64,000 nt of DNA from Sphaerulina vaccinii (taxonomy: Eukaryota; Ascomycota; Dothideomycetes; Mycosphaerellales; Mycosphaerellaceae). The stretch is taken from contig JAKUDP010000017.1 of the NCBI GenBank assembly GCA_022570795.1, forward strand, positions 496,001-560,000. The letters run 5' to 3'. Under the pieces are notes generated by a model. That model was not told the origin of the DNA. It saw nothing but the letters and a program-made list of their open reading frames with translations, and did no database searches. The position numbers were made by a program, and so were the translations under genes. This document shows positions 44,801 through 57,063 of this stretch, piece by piece. Each line of letters opens with the position of its first letter. Position 1 is the first letter of the stretch.

Positions 44801-47800
44801 AAGCCGCGCCAGCTTTTAAGGCTGCTAAGGCTGCTACTGGCATCCACATTGACTTCTCGAAGCACAGAGGGATGACTGTACCTAATGACACTCCTCGAGC
44901 CATAAGTCGATGTGCTAGTCTCGTTGACAGTGCATCGACTTCGCGATATGTCAGCTCGCCATCCCGTGAGCACAACGCCGGGCTGTTAGGATATAGCGAT
45001 GCAGTCTTTGCAAACAAGTCTCGGACGCAAGCACGATTCGTCCGAGGAAGCGTATCATTCCATTTGTGTATCATCTCCAGGTCGAGCTCGCTGATCAGAC
45101 TGACTTCTTGGATGGCGTCTGTTGCCGCGGAAGCACATATTTGACGCAGAACGCACTCGAAATGATTGAGCAAAAGCTTTGCTTGCGAAGGATCAATCAC
45201 TTTTGAGTCGAAGTTGATCTCAACTCGAACGCTACGCGAGTCATCCAGTTGAAACATGATCATTACTGGATGGGGATTGAAATGATCCAGCTTCCCATCA
45301 AGCAAGGAGTTTGAGACTCGCACAAACGGTTCAGCATTGGATCCACTTGCCACTTTTGCTCCAGAATGTTGAACGACCAGTAGTGTGTTGAACATCGCGC
45401 CAGCGCGAGCATTGTTGCTTGACGCATGTATGTCGGCCAAGTCAGTCTGTTCAAAAGGTATCATGTCCAATGACTGCTTTTGCATTGCAGCTAGCAACGC
45501 ATGTACTGTCATCCCACTGTCGAACTTGACGCGGACAGGCACCGCAGCGATGAGGGGAGCGACCATTCGCTCAATGCCCTCGACTGGCACTTGGCGTCCT
45601 GTACTCATGACGCCAAAAGCCACGTCATCTGAGTCTGTGTAGCGTGCCGAGAGGATTGCCCAAGTAGCTCTTATCATGATAGAAGGAGTGACATCCATTG
45701 TTGGCCATTTCATATCAGCAATCTCGTGTGAGAGTGTGCTATCAGCTTGCGGCTGATGATGCTCGCTGGGAAGTGCAGGATAGGCAGTAGTCTGGCTGGC
45801 TTCGAATTGTGCTCTCCAGAAGGCCTGAGCCCTCTCCTTGTTCACACTTAGAGTATGGCGGATGAAGGACTGAAATGGAGCAGACATGTCGAGCGAAGCC
45901 TCTTCGTTGTATGCGCCGCTCACAGCTTGAAGCAGTAGGGAGAGCGAGATAGCATCGTAGACCGCATGATGTTGGATCAGGATGCACATCTTGTTCCCAG
46001 AGCCTCTGTCCGCTATGAAAGCCAATCTTGTAAGAGCACTTCCAAGTGGCATGTCTTTCGATTCCTCATAGTCAAGGAACTTCGCAATACTCTCATGACT
46101 GGTCCACTCTAAGGGTAGATCAAGCTGTGCTTGCACTATGCCGTCGTGTTCGAGCGCTACGATTCGGTTGCGAAGTATCGGTGCTCTTGTCTGACTGACA
46201 TGCTCCCACGCCTTACGAAGGCGTTCCACGTCGATATCAGGAGCAAGCTCAATTGGAATGCGAGCGATGTAGTCGCCTGGTCGTTTCGACGTGGTGGCCA
46301 GAAGAGATTTTTGCGTGGCAGTGCACGGATAGCAGTCCTGAACACTGACAACACTTACATCGCATTGTCGTGCAATCTCATGCCGAAGTCGACCAAGGTC
46401 TTCGTGGTTGGAAAGAAGTGAGAAGGGCTCTACTGCGACAGCCGTTGGTCTGTTAGCAATCTGCTGCATCATTTCTGCCATGTCCTTCAGGCGCGGGTGC
46501 GACAGTATATCCGATACAGTGAGCAAAAGTCCTTGTCGTCGTGCAAGATTCATGAGACTCATGGCCGCAATCGAGTCTCCACTGACACGGAAAAAGTTGC
46601 TGTGGCAGCCGATGGTGTCGACGGATATATGAAGCACTTGTGACCACATGTGTCGAAGTAGACGCTCATGCTGTGTCAATGGTGGATCTGCTTGCGAGGT
46701 TTGCAACACTCCAAATTGTGTGTCGATCTGCATAGTCTTGCCAAGCTCTTTCAACTTCCGGCGATCCACTTTGCCAGCGAGGTTGAAAGGCATACTGCGC
46801 AATGGATGGTATGTGGCAGGCACCTAATAGTAGTAGATAGAAGGGTTAGCAGAGATCTCTGGAAAAGCAGGCTGTCTTAATCAATCTCTGTCCTCAAGCC
46901 CAGCACCCGAGTGAGTGCGAGCTTGGTGAGACACTGAAGCGAGTGCATGCCTTCTATCTACTGCTTTTACTCACCATATGTAGAGGTAGTCGCCCGGCGA
47001 GATCTTGTGTGACTTCTTCGAGGCTACCGTGCAGGCTATCGAACCGGAACTGATCCATTTCGAGGAACACGACGATGATCGTTCTGTTGAGCACTTCGGG
47101 AGTGACAAGCTCGACTGCAAGTAGCGGCACATCTATCTTCTTGGCCAGGCATTCCAGCATGTGTCTTTCGATCTCACCAAGCTCAATCCTTCTGCCATTA
47201 TGCTTGGTCTGGGTGTCTCTTCTTCCCACGAAGATGATGTTCCCGTCGTCCGGATCGTACCTGACGAGATCACCAGTTTTGTATACACGGCCACGTCTTC
47301 CAGAGTGGCTTTTTGAGCCTGCAGTGAGCCATACGGGAGACTCGATGAACGAGGCTGTGGTGGCTTCTTCGTTCTTCAGATATCCTTGACCCACTAACGG
47401 CCCTTCCAGATACAGCTCGCCAATAGTGCCAATTGGGGCTAGGCGACAAGCATCTTGCGGATCCACAATCCAAGTCACCTGCGCATCGCCTTTGCCGACT
47501 TGTATCTCCTCGGGCACTGGATGTGGCACCTCCCATGATGTAGCCCACGCGGTGGTCTCAGAAGGGCCGTAGACGTAGAGAACTCGGACCTGAGCAGCTG
47601 TCCATGAAGCAAGATCTTCTCTACCAGCCCTGTCTCCACCGATAGCCAAGTTCCGCATTGTTGGGACAGATGCTGGATTTATCATCCTTGCCGTCGCCGG
47701 TGTGCAAAGCATGTCTGTTGCCCTACACAACCGAATGCTCTCCTCTAGCTGGTCTTGTCTTTCAATGTCCGAAGGAACACAGAGAGTGCCTCCTGCACAT

Positions 47801-50800
47801 AACGTGTGAAACATACCCCAGTGATGTGCGTCGAAGGAATACGAGGAAAAGTCGTACATTCTTGAAGTCTTGTCCAGGGGATACCTTTGCTTCATTTGCG
47901 CAATGGATGTGCTCATGTTGCCATGAGAGATCATGCAGCCTTTCGGAGTACCAGTGCTACCTGAAGTGAAGATGATGTAGAGAGTGTCGGTGTCCTTTAC
48001 AGCAACAGAAGCTAACTGTTCGGCGTGCTGCATATTCGAGGTCGTTGTGGCGTCAACAGTCATCACTCTGTCACAGAGTCGCGAACATAGATCTACGTTC
48101 TTGGTCGAAGTGATCATCAAGCTAGGCTGTATCTGCTGAAGAATCTGCTGTAAGCGCGCTTCTGGCAAACCAGGCTCAAGCATCAAGACGGCACATCCTG
48201 CTTTGACAATCCCGAGGAGAGCCACGGTAGCCCACATTGACTTTTCGAAGCAGATTGGAACGACTTGATTGCCAGATATCCCATACTCCAGGGTGCGACG
48301 AGCAACATGATTCGATGTCTGATCCAGCTGCTTGTAAGTCATCTGGCCATCCCATGCTGATATGGCGACTGCCTCGGGCTGCTCTCGGGCCACCTTTGAG
48401 ATGATGCTGTGAATCAATGGCTCTTCGTGTATTTCGATGGCCGGATTCCATTTCCATACCTGGTCGATCTCATCTCTGGTGATCACGCTGATCTCGGACA
48501 ACAATGCAGCAGGATCCAATTGGCACAGTTGGCGAATTGCGTTGGCGAGCTGAGATGCGATGAGTCCAGCCAAAGTCGCATCAACCACTGATGAGTCAAC
48601 ACTCAACTGAATAGACAGAGTGTACGAGCCCAAGGTACAGATTACCATCAACGCGTGACTGTTGAACTTGTGGTATGAAGTCTTCGACTGATCCTCTGTG
48701 GTTGGAATGTCGAAGCAGCGGCTGTCCGCCAGGTTCATCGACTGCTGTGGCTGGATGACAAGCACTGAATGAAATTGACATGCTTCTCGAGCATCGGCAG
48801 AGATCCGCGCTATACGTGCCAGTCCAGTATGCTCATGCGGTATCATGTCCAGAGCCTGATTTTGTATCATTTCTAGGAAATTGCCTGTCTCCAAGTGTGC
48901 TTTGACTGGAATCCTTACTGGCACCAATCCTATTGTTGGACCGCAAACACGATCAACGTTTTCCATTGATACTTGACGGCCGGATATTATGGCTCCGAAC
49001 ATGGCGTCAGTCGAATTGGTGTACTTCGAGCACACAAGGGCCCATGCAGCGCGGATCACACTCGAAGGCAGTATGTCGTCTTTTCGCCAAGTCAAATCCT
49101 CGACCAAGTGCTCCACGAGTAGGTCGGGCTGTGGTTGGTAAGCTTGCGAGGGCAGCTTTGGGAAATGATCCAATTCCAGTCCTTCAAATTGCGACTTCCA
49201 AAATGCAGTCTCAGTGTCGACATCGCGTCGTGAGATGAACTTCATATAGTCACTGAACGGGATGAGAGGCGGAAGAGGTTGCTGTTCATAATAGGTCTCG
49301 AGCGCTTCGCGAATCAACAGATTGCTCACTCCATCGTAGACTGAGTGATGCATGGTCAAGGCGAAGTGTAGACTCGTGCTATCTTCTTGTTTGACAAGTC
49401 CATATCGGGTGAGTGGCTGACCTGAAGATGAGCCAGTCTCTGCCTCTTCGCGGAGGAAGTCTACCATAGTGATTGCCGTAGACCATGGTGCTGGCTTCTT
49501 CAGCACGGCTTGAAGCAGTCCATGACCTGGCACTTCGATGATACGAGTTCTCAGGATTGGGATCGTGCTGACGACTTTCTCCCAGGCATTGCGGAAACGC
49601 TTGATGTCTAGAGATGCCGCCAATCGTAGCCAGTCGTGGCCAACATAATCACCTTGCCGTCTCTCGGATAGAACTATGAGGCTTTCCTGCAGAGGTGTGC
49701 ACGGATAAACATCTTCTATGCAATTCTCTGATACGCCGATAATTGATGCAGCCTGAAAGCGAAGTGGTTCCGGTGATCGGACATTTTCCACGCCCGGGTC
49801 TTTGAGCTGTGTCGCGAACAGATGCAAATCGGTGGCTGAGTCGTGTCTTCCAGGCTTATGTCGAGTATGTTTCTTGTCATTATCACTGTCGCTATGGTCG
49901 TTTATAGTTCCTGCGTTCTGGGCAGTGCCTCTGTCGCGTGTAGTGTGTTGATTCCAGAAAGAGTATAGCTCGTCAACTTGAATCGCGGAAACTTGGTCGA
50001 GCGTCTTATCTCTGCCGCCATTCAGCTCGCACAAGGTTCGCTCAAAATGACGCGCAAGCATTTGTACCTGAGTCTTGGTCAAGACAGCATCGTCATAGCT
50101 GATGGCCAGCCGCAATCCTTGCTTATCCAACCAACAGCTGATCATCAATGCGTGTGAGTTGAATGGATCTGAGCCCAGGCTGTCCAGCGTAGCACCGTAG
50201 CTACGAGCCTCAAAGACAGAGTTGCCCGACTGCAAGCCTTTGCTATCTGTGTCAGGATGCACCACGAACAGAGTCTGAAACAAATCATCTCCTCCCAGAT
50301 CCGAAGCTATCTTATTCAAGCCATAATGCTGACGTTGCACCGCGGCTAGGTTGTTGCTTCTCATGCGTGTGAGCAAAGTACTGACACTCTCTTGCCAGTC
50401 GATGCTAAGAGCAACAGGCACTGTAGAGTTTGTCGGTCCAGCACAATGTTCGACTCCTGCGAGGTCTACATCTCTACCACTCAATACTGTCCCGAAGATA
50501 ACACTTGTGGTCATAGAGAGGCGTGCAGCTACCAGAGCCCACGTGGACTGAAGAATGATCGATGGCGTGTCTCCATCGTGCGGCCATACCATTGAGATTG
50601 AGACGATCTCCTGGCTCGTGGCTTGTGGTGTGTACCCGGCGGTGGGCAGCTGGGGAAAGATTGATTTCTCGACTGTTCCAAGCTGTCGTTTCCAGAACTC
50701 CCTTGACTCATCTTTCGACGATCGTAGGGTATAGCTGACAAAGTGATCGAAAGACGTGAGCTGACCATCAGCCCGCGAGAAGTACTTGTTCTCAACTTTG

Positions 50801-53800
50801 TTCAACAGCATAGACAGGAAAGCACCGTCATAGACGCTGTGGTGGATTGTGAAAACAAAAGAGCGATTGATGATAGCAGCGCGGCAGAGAGCGTCGCCCA
50901 GCTCCATCTGCTGCGACGCATCTATTTTGAGATAGCCATCGACCGAGTCTCCTCGCGCTAACGGAAGACTCTTGACGACGACCTGAAGGAGCCCTTGTCC
51001 AGGTAAATCAACGATGCGAGTTCTCAAGATCGGTAAATCAGCAACAGTTTCTTGCCAGATCTGTTCGAATCGTGAAGAGTCAATGTCTCGCTGCAGCTGA
51101 AGGACACTGCGGGATATGTATTGGCCCGCAGTGCGTGCGGTGAGTGCGAGTAGGCCCTGCTGCATGGTAGTTGCTGGGTACATATTCTCAACCTGCACCT
51201 TTGAGACGTTGCACAGCTGAGCAGCAGCAATAGTAATCTCCTCGATGCTCACAGAACTCGGCTCTAACAGTGAGAAGGGCGGCAAGGCGTCGAGCCCAGG
51301 ACTCAGATCGGTCGCAATGATGGATGCCATGTCATCTAGACTGGGATGCTCAAAAATCTGCACGGTTGTGAGATGCAAGCTTTGCTGTCGAGCCAGTGAG
51401 GCCAGACGCATGGCTGAGATCGAGGTGCCTCCTAGGCGAAAGAAGTGGTCATCGCGCTGTAAGACGTGAGACTTGACTCCGAGTACTTGTGTCCAGAGAT
51501 CCCGTAAGGTCCCCATATGTGGCGAAGTTATCGTGTCCAGCATGCCTTTCTGGTGCTCTGGGGCAAGCTGCGCACGAGATAGTGCGCAACCGAAACGTTG
51601 AAGCTTCCGTCTATCTACTTTACCCGTGCTTCCAACTGGCATATGGCTCACAGGAATGATGTAGGTGGGACTCATGTAGCCAGGTAAGAGCTGGCTCAGA
51701 CCGCGTCTCAAGTCCGAGAGAACGCGGGCATTGCAGTTGCGATCGAGCTGCAAAGTGCCACTGCTTACATGTTTGCCAATGATGCATAAGAAAAGCACAA
51801 GTACATCGTAAGCAGTGTCAGCTAGAGAGATGACTTCAGCTGCGATTGATACTTGAACTTGTTCTTTGAGGATTGTCTGGGCAGCAACTTCTAGGTCATG
51901 AAGTTGAATGCGTTTGCCATGCAATTTCGTCCAAGTATCGGTGCCACGACCGACGAACAAGATATTGCCATGAGCGTCGTATTTGACATGATCGCCTGTT
52001 CGAAACACAGCGTATCGCTCCATTCCAGAGGGAACAGAGACGTGCTGAAGTGCAGGCGGCATGGTGAACATGACCCGATCCTGCTCAGCCTCCTGGGTGC
52101 CAATGTAGCCATTTGCTACTACATCGCCCTCGATGCAGAGCTCCCCGATAGCGCCAATAGGTACAAGTTGCATTGCATCCCGAGTGTCGACTACCCATGA
52201 TCGCGAGTACCTGCTCGACCCGATAAGACCAGCATCCAGATCAGACTTGGTCACTACGATGGAGGTGGCCACTGACGCCTCTGCGGGGCCGTACCAGTTG
52301 AACACTTTGATACCTGCTTCGAGCCATGCAGATGAAGTAGCAGGTTTCAGCCTTTCACCAGCGAACACGATGGTCTTCACAGATGACAGTTGCCTCGGAT
52401 CCAGTATACATGCCACAGATGGTGTCAAGCAAATCCAGTTTATTTCGAACTCGTTGATAACATCCGGAAGACGATCGGTGAGATCTGACTGGCATGGAGT
52501 GCAGACACAGCCTCCAGCAGCAAGCGTTGACAGTGTCTCGACAATACTGACATCAAAGTCGTAAGCAGCGAATTGCAGTATCCTGCTATGCTCGTTGAGA
52601 TCAAAGTAACTGATTGCCGCATTCACGTTACTGTCAAAAGTTGAATGACTCCACAAAATTCCTTTCGAGGTATTGGTAGTGCCCGAAGTGAACACGATGA
52701 CAGCAGCGTCTTTGACATGCGGGTCATATTCAATTACTGCCAGCGCTTCACCTTCAGCGGGATCGGCAGCAATATCCTCGACAACAATGAATGGCACGAG
52801 GCTCGCAAAGGCACTTGTGGCGTGTAGCGTACGCGAGGTGATGCAGATTCTTGGTTGGCAGGTGTCCACTATCCTGCGAGCCTTCTCTTCAGTTATGGAA
52901 GCTGACATTGGTACGGCTGTCGCCCCAGCGCGAAGCACTGCTAACATCGCAATGGCCATCCATGAGGACTTCTCGAGACAAAGAAGTACCTTACAGCCGC
53001 GTGTATCTTGTTCGATAAGGAGGTGTGCTATGCACGAAGACCTGCGCCAAAGGTCCTTGTACGTCAGTGCTGACTTGGCATCCTGCAAAGCCAGTGCATT
53101 AGCCCTCGAAAGCACTTGACCACGGATCTTGTCAATCACTGAAGCATTACTTGTGGGTAAATCTGCACTATTCCACTCTAGTATCTGGCGCATGTCCTGC
53201 TCGTTCGCAAGCGGCAGATCGCCGACTTTAGTGCTTTGCTGTTTCGGCGAACAGAGAAGGTGCAGAAAGTGCTCAAGTTGTCTCGAGATTCGTACACATT
53301 CGCTTGAGGTGAGAGACGCTGTATCGTAGCTGATGTCTACCTCAAGCCCAGAGTCGTGAGGTTGACAGACCATCATCATACCGTGGGAGTTGAACGAGGC
53401 CAAAGGGGTTGCCGATGTACTAGGACCGGACGTCAGAGGTCGTGAGAACATGCCGGAGTTATCAGACTCGACATCTTGCTGCACGACTAGGAGAAGCTGA
53501 AAGAGACCAGCGTCACCTTCATTGGAGACGCCAATGACCCTTGAAATGTTTTCAAGGCCGAATTGCTCGTAATTATGCGTTTCCACCGAGTCTCTTTGGG
53601 TTCGCACCAAGAAGTTACTAGTAGTCTCATCCCGATCCAGCTTTGCTCGCACAGGAATGATGGCAAAAGTCGGGCCTGCGATGCGATCGATATCCGGCAG
53701 TGGGGTCTGCCGTCCACTGACAGTAGCTCCAAAGATAACATCATCGGAATTGGTATACGTAGCAATGAGCAACGTCAGAGCTGCACGTATAATCGAGCTC

Positions 53801-56589
53801 GGCGTCACTTCCGCCTTGGGCCATTGGACAGCCATAGACGAATGCATCTCTTCTGTGGAGGACGTTGTTTTGCGATAGGGTAGAAATGGAACAGAATCGA
53901 GTCCTTTCAGGCGCTCAACCCAGAACTCGGCTGTCTGTGGCCGTTGTACTTGATCCTGCACGTATCTCACAAATGGCCGATACGACGCAAGCTCCAGCGC
54001 TGTTTCATGAGGTTGATAGTAGGTTTGCTGGACGGCATCAAGAATCAGAGAACGGCTCCACCCATCAAATATGGCATGATGTATGCGCAGGTGACAAAAG
54101 AAGCAATCTTCGCCTCCATGCTGCAGGCTGACTTGGAAGAGGCTTTTCCCTAGCCCCATGGACGAAGTCTGCTCGTGGTTCAGCTGATCAAATGGGACAT
54201 GCTGTTCGGCAGTGTCTTCGACAAGCACGACCTGAGCCAAGTTGCCGTCTTGAAGATGCACGATGTGTGTGCGTAATAAAGATACTGCACGTATCACTGT
54301 GAGCCATGCAAGCCGGAAGGCATGCTTATCGATTGACTTCGGGAGCCGGTATGTCTCTTCCAGTATGTAGCGATCCTCGTGCATAGACGTCATGGCAATC
54401 AATCCTCCCTGCATGGGAGTGCACGGCAGGATATCTTCAATGGTGTCGGCTTGTATGCCTAAGGATTCAGCAGCATCTCGACACACGCTTGCACGATCAT
54501 TGTCCGCATGAAGCAGCGAGAAGGGCTGAGTATCTGGAGTCGAGGCTTCGTCTGCGACTAGTCCTACACACATCGCGAGATCCCGCAGAGTCGGTGCTTG
54601 CAAGATATCAGACACAAGCACAATCAGCCTCTCACGGCGACCTGCGGAGGCCATGCGAATGGCCTTGATAGAGTCGCCACCTAAGCGGAGGAAGTTGTCG
54701 CTCATACCGATAGATCTGACAGGCATGTCCAGAACCGCAGACCATATGTTACGCATTGTGAGTTCTAGGCTGTTGCTGGGTTCAGAGTACGTCGGCCGAC
54801 TGAGTATTGTGGATTGCGCTTGCAAGAGCTGCGCAAGAGTCATAGCACTAGCCGTCTGGCGGATTGTAGCGCGGTCTATCTTGCCATTGAGACTCAGAGG
54901 TATGCGCTCCATCGGAAACCAAAGCGTAGGGACCATGAATGACGGGAGTGTATTTCGCAGTGCTCTGAGTAGATCGTTCAGTTTGAGCTCGATATCATGT
55001 GCTCCTTGCCCTGCAGTCTCCACGAACAAGGTGAGTGTTGGGGATTGGTCGTCGTTCGGGTAGATGACATCCACCACAGTGGAGAGTCCTTCGGCTGAGA
55101 GAAGACGAGTATGGTGTTCCACATCTGCGATCTCGACTCTCTGCCCTCTGATCTTGACTTGTGACGTGTCTTTGCGGCCTAGGAACATGAGCTGGCCCAC
55201 GTCATTGTACGTTGCAAGGTCGCCAGTCCTGTACAGTCGCCCACTCCGGCCTGGAGTGCCAGTGCATCCTTGAAGTAGCCACGGCGGGTCTTCAATGAAG
55301 GCTGCAGTTGTCAGATCATGGTTCGCCAGATAACCTTGGCCCACAAGAGGACCTTCGAGATAGATCTCGCCGACAGAGCCGACAGATGTGAGTCGTGACT
55401 GATCGTCGACATCTACAAGCCAGGTACACATGCCGACCCCAATACCGATGCTAGGACGTTTTACATTGGAGTGCTTGAGTACGCTGGAAGTTGACTTAAA
55501 TGTGCATTCCGTGGGCCCGTAAGTGTTCAACAGGCTCACCTTATCAGCCCATGTGATGACATTCTCGGGATATGGTGGTTCCCCACTCAGCAGTATAGAC
55601 TGGAGTGTTGTAGGTCCCGGGTTCAAGGTACGTAACATCGTTGGAGTAAGGTTGACCAACGTGCATCGAAAGTGTGCAATAACAGCGGCCAGATCTTGGA
55701 GCATCTCCTTCTCCCGCGCTATACATATGCAACCTCCGCCGCACATCGTGTGCAAGAAGTTGCTCCATGAGACATCGAAGGAGTAGGGCGCGAAGTCGAG
55801 CACTCGCGAAGATCTTCGAAAGCCAAGCTGATTCCCTTGGTAGTGAACGGCACTACAGACATTCGCATGGCTCATGCAAGCGCCCTTTGGAGCTCCTGTG
55901 GTACCAGAGGTAAAGCTGATGTACGCAAGATAAGAAGGAGACACATGTCTATGCAAATAGGCTGATGAGCCGAGTAAAGACTCCGAGAGCTCAACTACGA
56001 TGAGACATCCGCTTCCCGGAACCCGAGGCACTAGATCAGGCGAAGTCAAGATGATCTTGGCGGAGGTTTGGTCAAGGATGCTCTGCAATCGTGTGGCGGG
56101 ATAGTCCATGTCCAGCGTAACAGCAGTAGCTCCGCATTTGATGATAGCGAGCATAGCGATGGGCATCCACTTGCTCTTGTTCAGACAGATGGGCACTATG
56201 GATTTTTCATCGACACCACGCGATGCTAGTACATGAGCCAGTCGTCCAGCACAGTCGTCGAGCTGGCCATAGCTAAGTGTGCCGTCCCAGGCATCAACGG
56301 CTGGTGCTTCAGGCTGTTGTCGAGCTAGCTCAGAGATTAGGTCGTGGACACAGCCGTCGACTGAGATGGGTACGGAGGCATTCCACTTCCAGATGCGATC
56401 AAGGTCCCGATCATTGATCTCGCGGCACTGTTGTTGCTCTTGAGAGTTCGGCATGGCGCTTGGCTCGCAGCGCGTATCGTTCTCCATCTTCTGCGACTTT
56501 GTAGACAACGAGTTTTGTAACAAGTGTTTGATGCTCAAGCGCGACCGAGTGGTTGCGCGGTATGTGCTTGTGGTCGACGCGACTCGCAT
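41853..56589 (-). CDS. Four-module nonribosomal peptide synthetase (one gene, two exons)
   Basis: Two exons on the minus strand, 56589-46975 and 46823-41853, join across a 151-bp intron (GTGAGT..TAG) within adenylation domain 3: LPLHM plus VPATYHPLRSMPF, a normal A-domain end. The product is 4,861 residues. Order by approximate key-residue position: A1 (225), T1 (638), C1 (837), A2 (1299), T2 (1719), C2 (1915), C3 (2412), A3 (2872), T3 (3287), C4 (3490), A4 (3952), T4 (4367), C5 (4587). C1-C3 have HHxxxDG. C4 has HHAVYDA, and C5 has SHAQFDD as in terminal, possibly cyclising, domains. A2 has an altered core (TSGTTNTSKG; RIQL for RIEL). T2 reads LGGTS. C2 and C3 are adjacent with no carrier domain between. 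No epimerase or thioesterase is visible. It starts directly with A1. The expected product is a tetrapeptide. An alternative start is the ATG at 56487. Confidence 0.9.
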
Positions 56590-57063
56590 TAGCTTAGCCG
56601 GCACTCGTTCGTGCTAAGCCGCCGGAAGCACTCATCAAGCATTGCGCTAAGCCGTCGACTAGGCTCGTAAATACCATAGCCTGTCCCAGTGGCCCTGCAA
56701 ACACTCGGTGTTCAGCCGTAGATGGAAGTCATCTATGACATTAGCCGTTCTGTAGAGCCCGGGTACTTGGGGTTGCAGAAAATAGCATCCTGCAGTAGCA
56801 TAAGGCAGCATTGCGGTGTGGTGAAGAACCACCTTGCAGCTGATCATCGCATTCCGAGTGCGTATCACTGACAAGCACAGGCGGTCTGATCTATAACAGC
56901 ACATTGTGCTGAAAAGGAGACTTCGCCGGGAGAACTGGACTGGCCTGGACACTTCGTACATCTGTACGCTGCGCCGTGTCCTTCAATCTCAGTTGCGCGC
57001 ATGCTCAGTGAAGCAGGTGAACTCGCCACGCTCATTCGACACACTGTCTTTTTCGCGAGAGTC
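56590..57063. promoter_or_regulatory. Divergent promoter, NRPS / dioxygenase, with repeated AGCCG elements
   Basis: CTTAGCCG (56593-56600), CTAAGCCG (56614-56621 and 56647-56654), TTCAGCCG (56711-56718) and ATTAGCCG (56740-56747) all lie in one orientation within about 155 bp next to the NRPS start. On the NRPS strand the core reads CGGCTWA, a CGG half-site typical of Zn2Cys6 factors. A TATAAC at 56891 faces the dioxygenase gene. Confidence 0.55.

Noticed and set aside
46824..46974. Intergenic gap between two NRPS genes
   Set aside because: GTGAGT and TTAG ends and perfect continuation of the A-domain sequence show an intron.
49740..50900. C2 or C3 as an epimerisation domain
   Set aside because: Both keep HHSVYDG-type condensation motifs and lack the HHxxxDxxSW pattern of epimerases.
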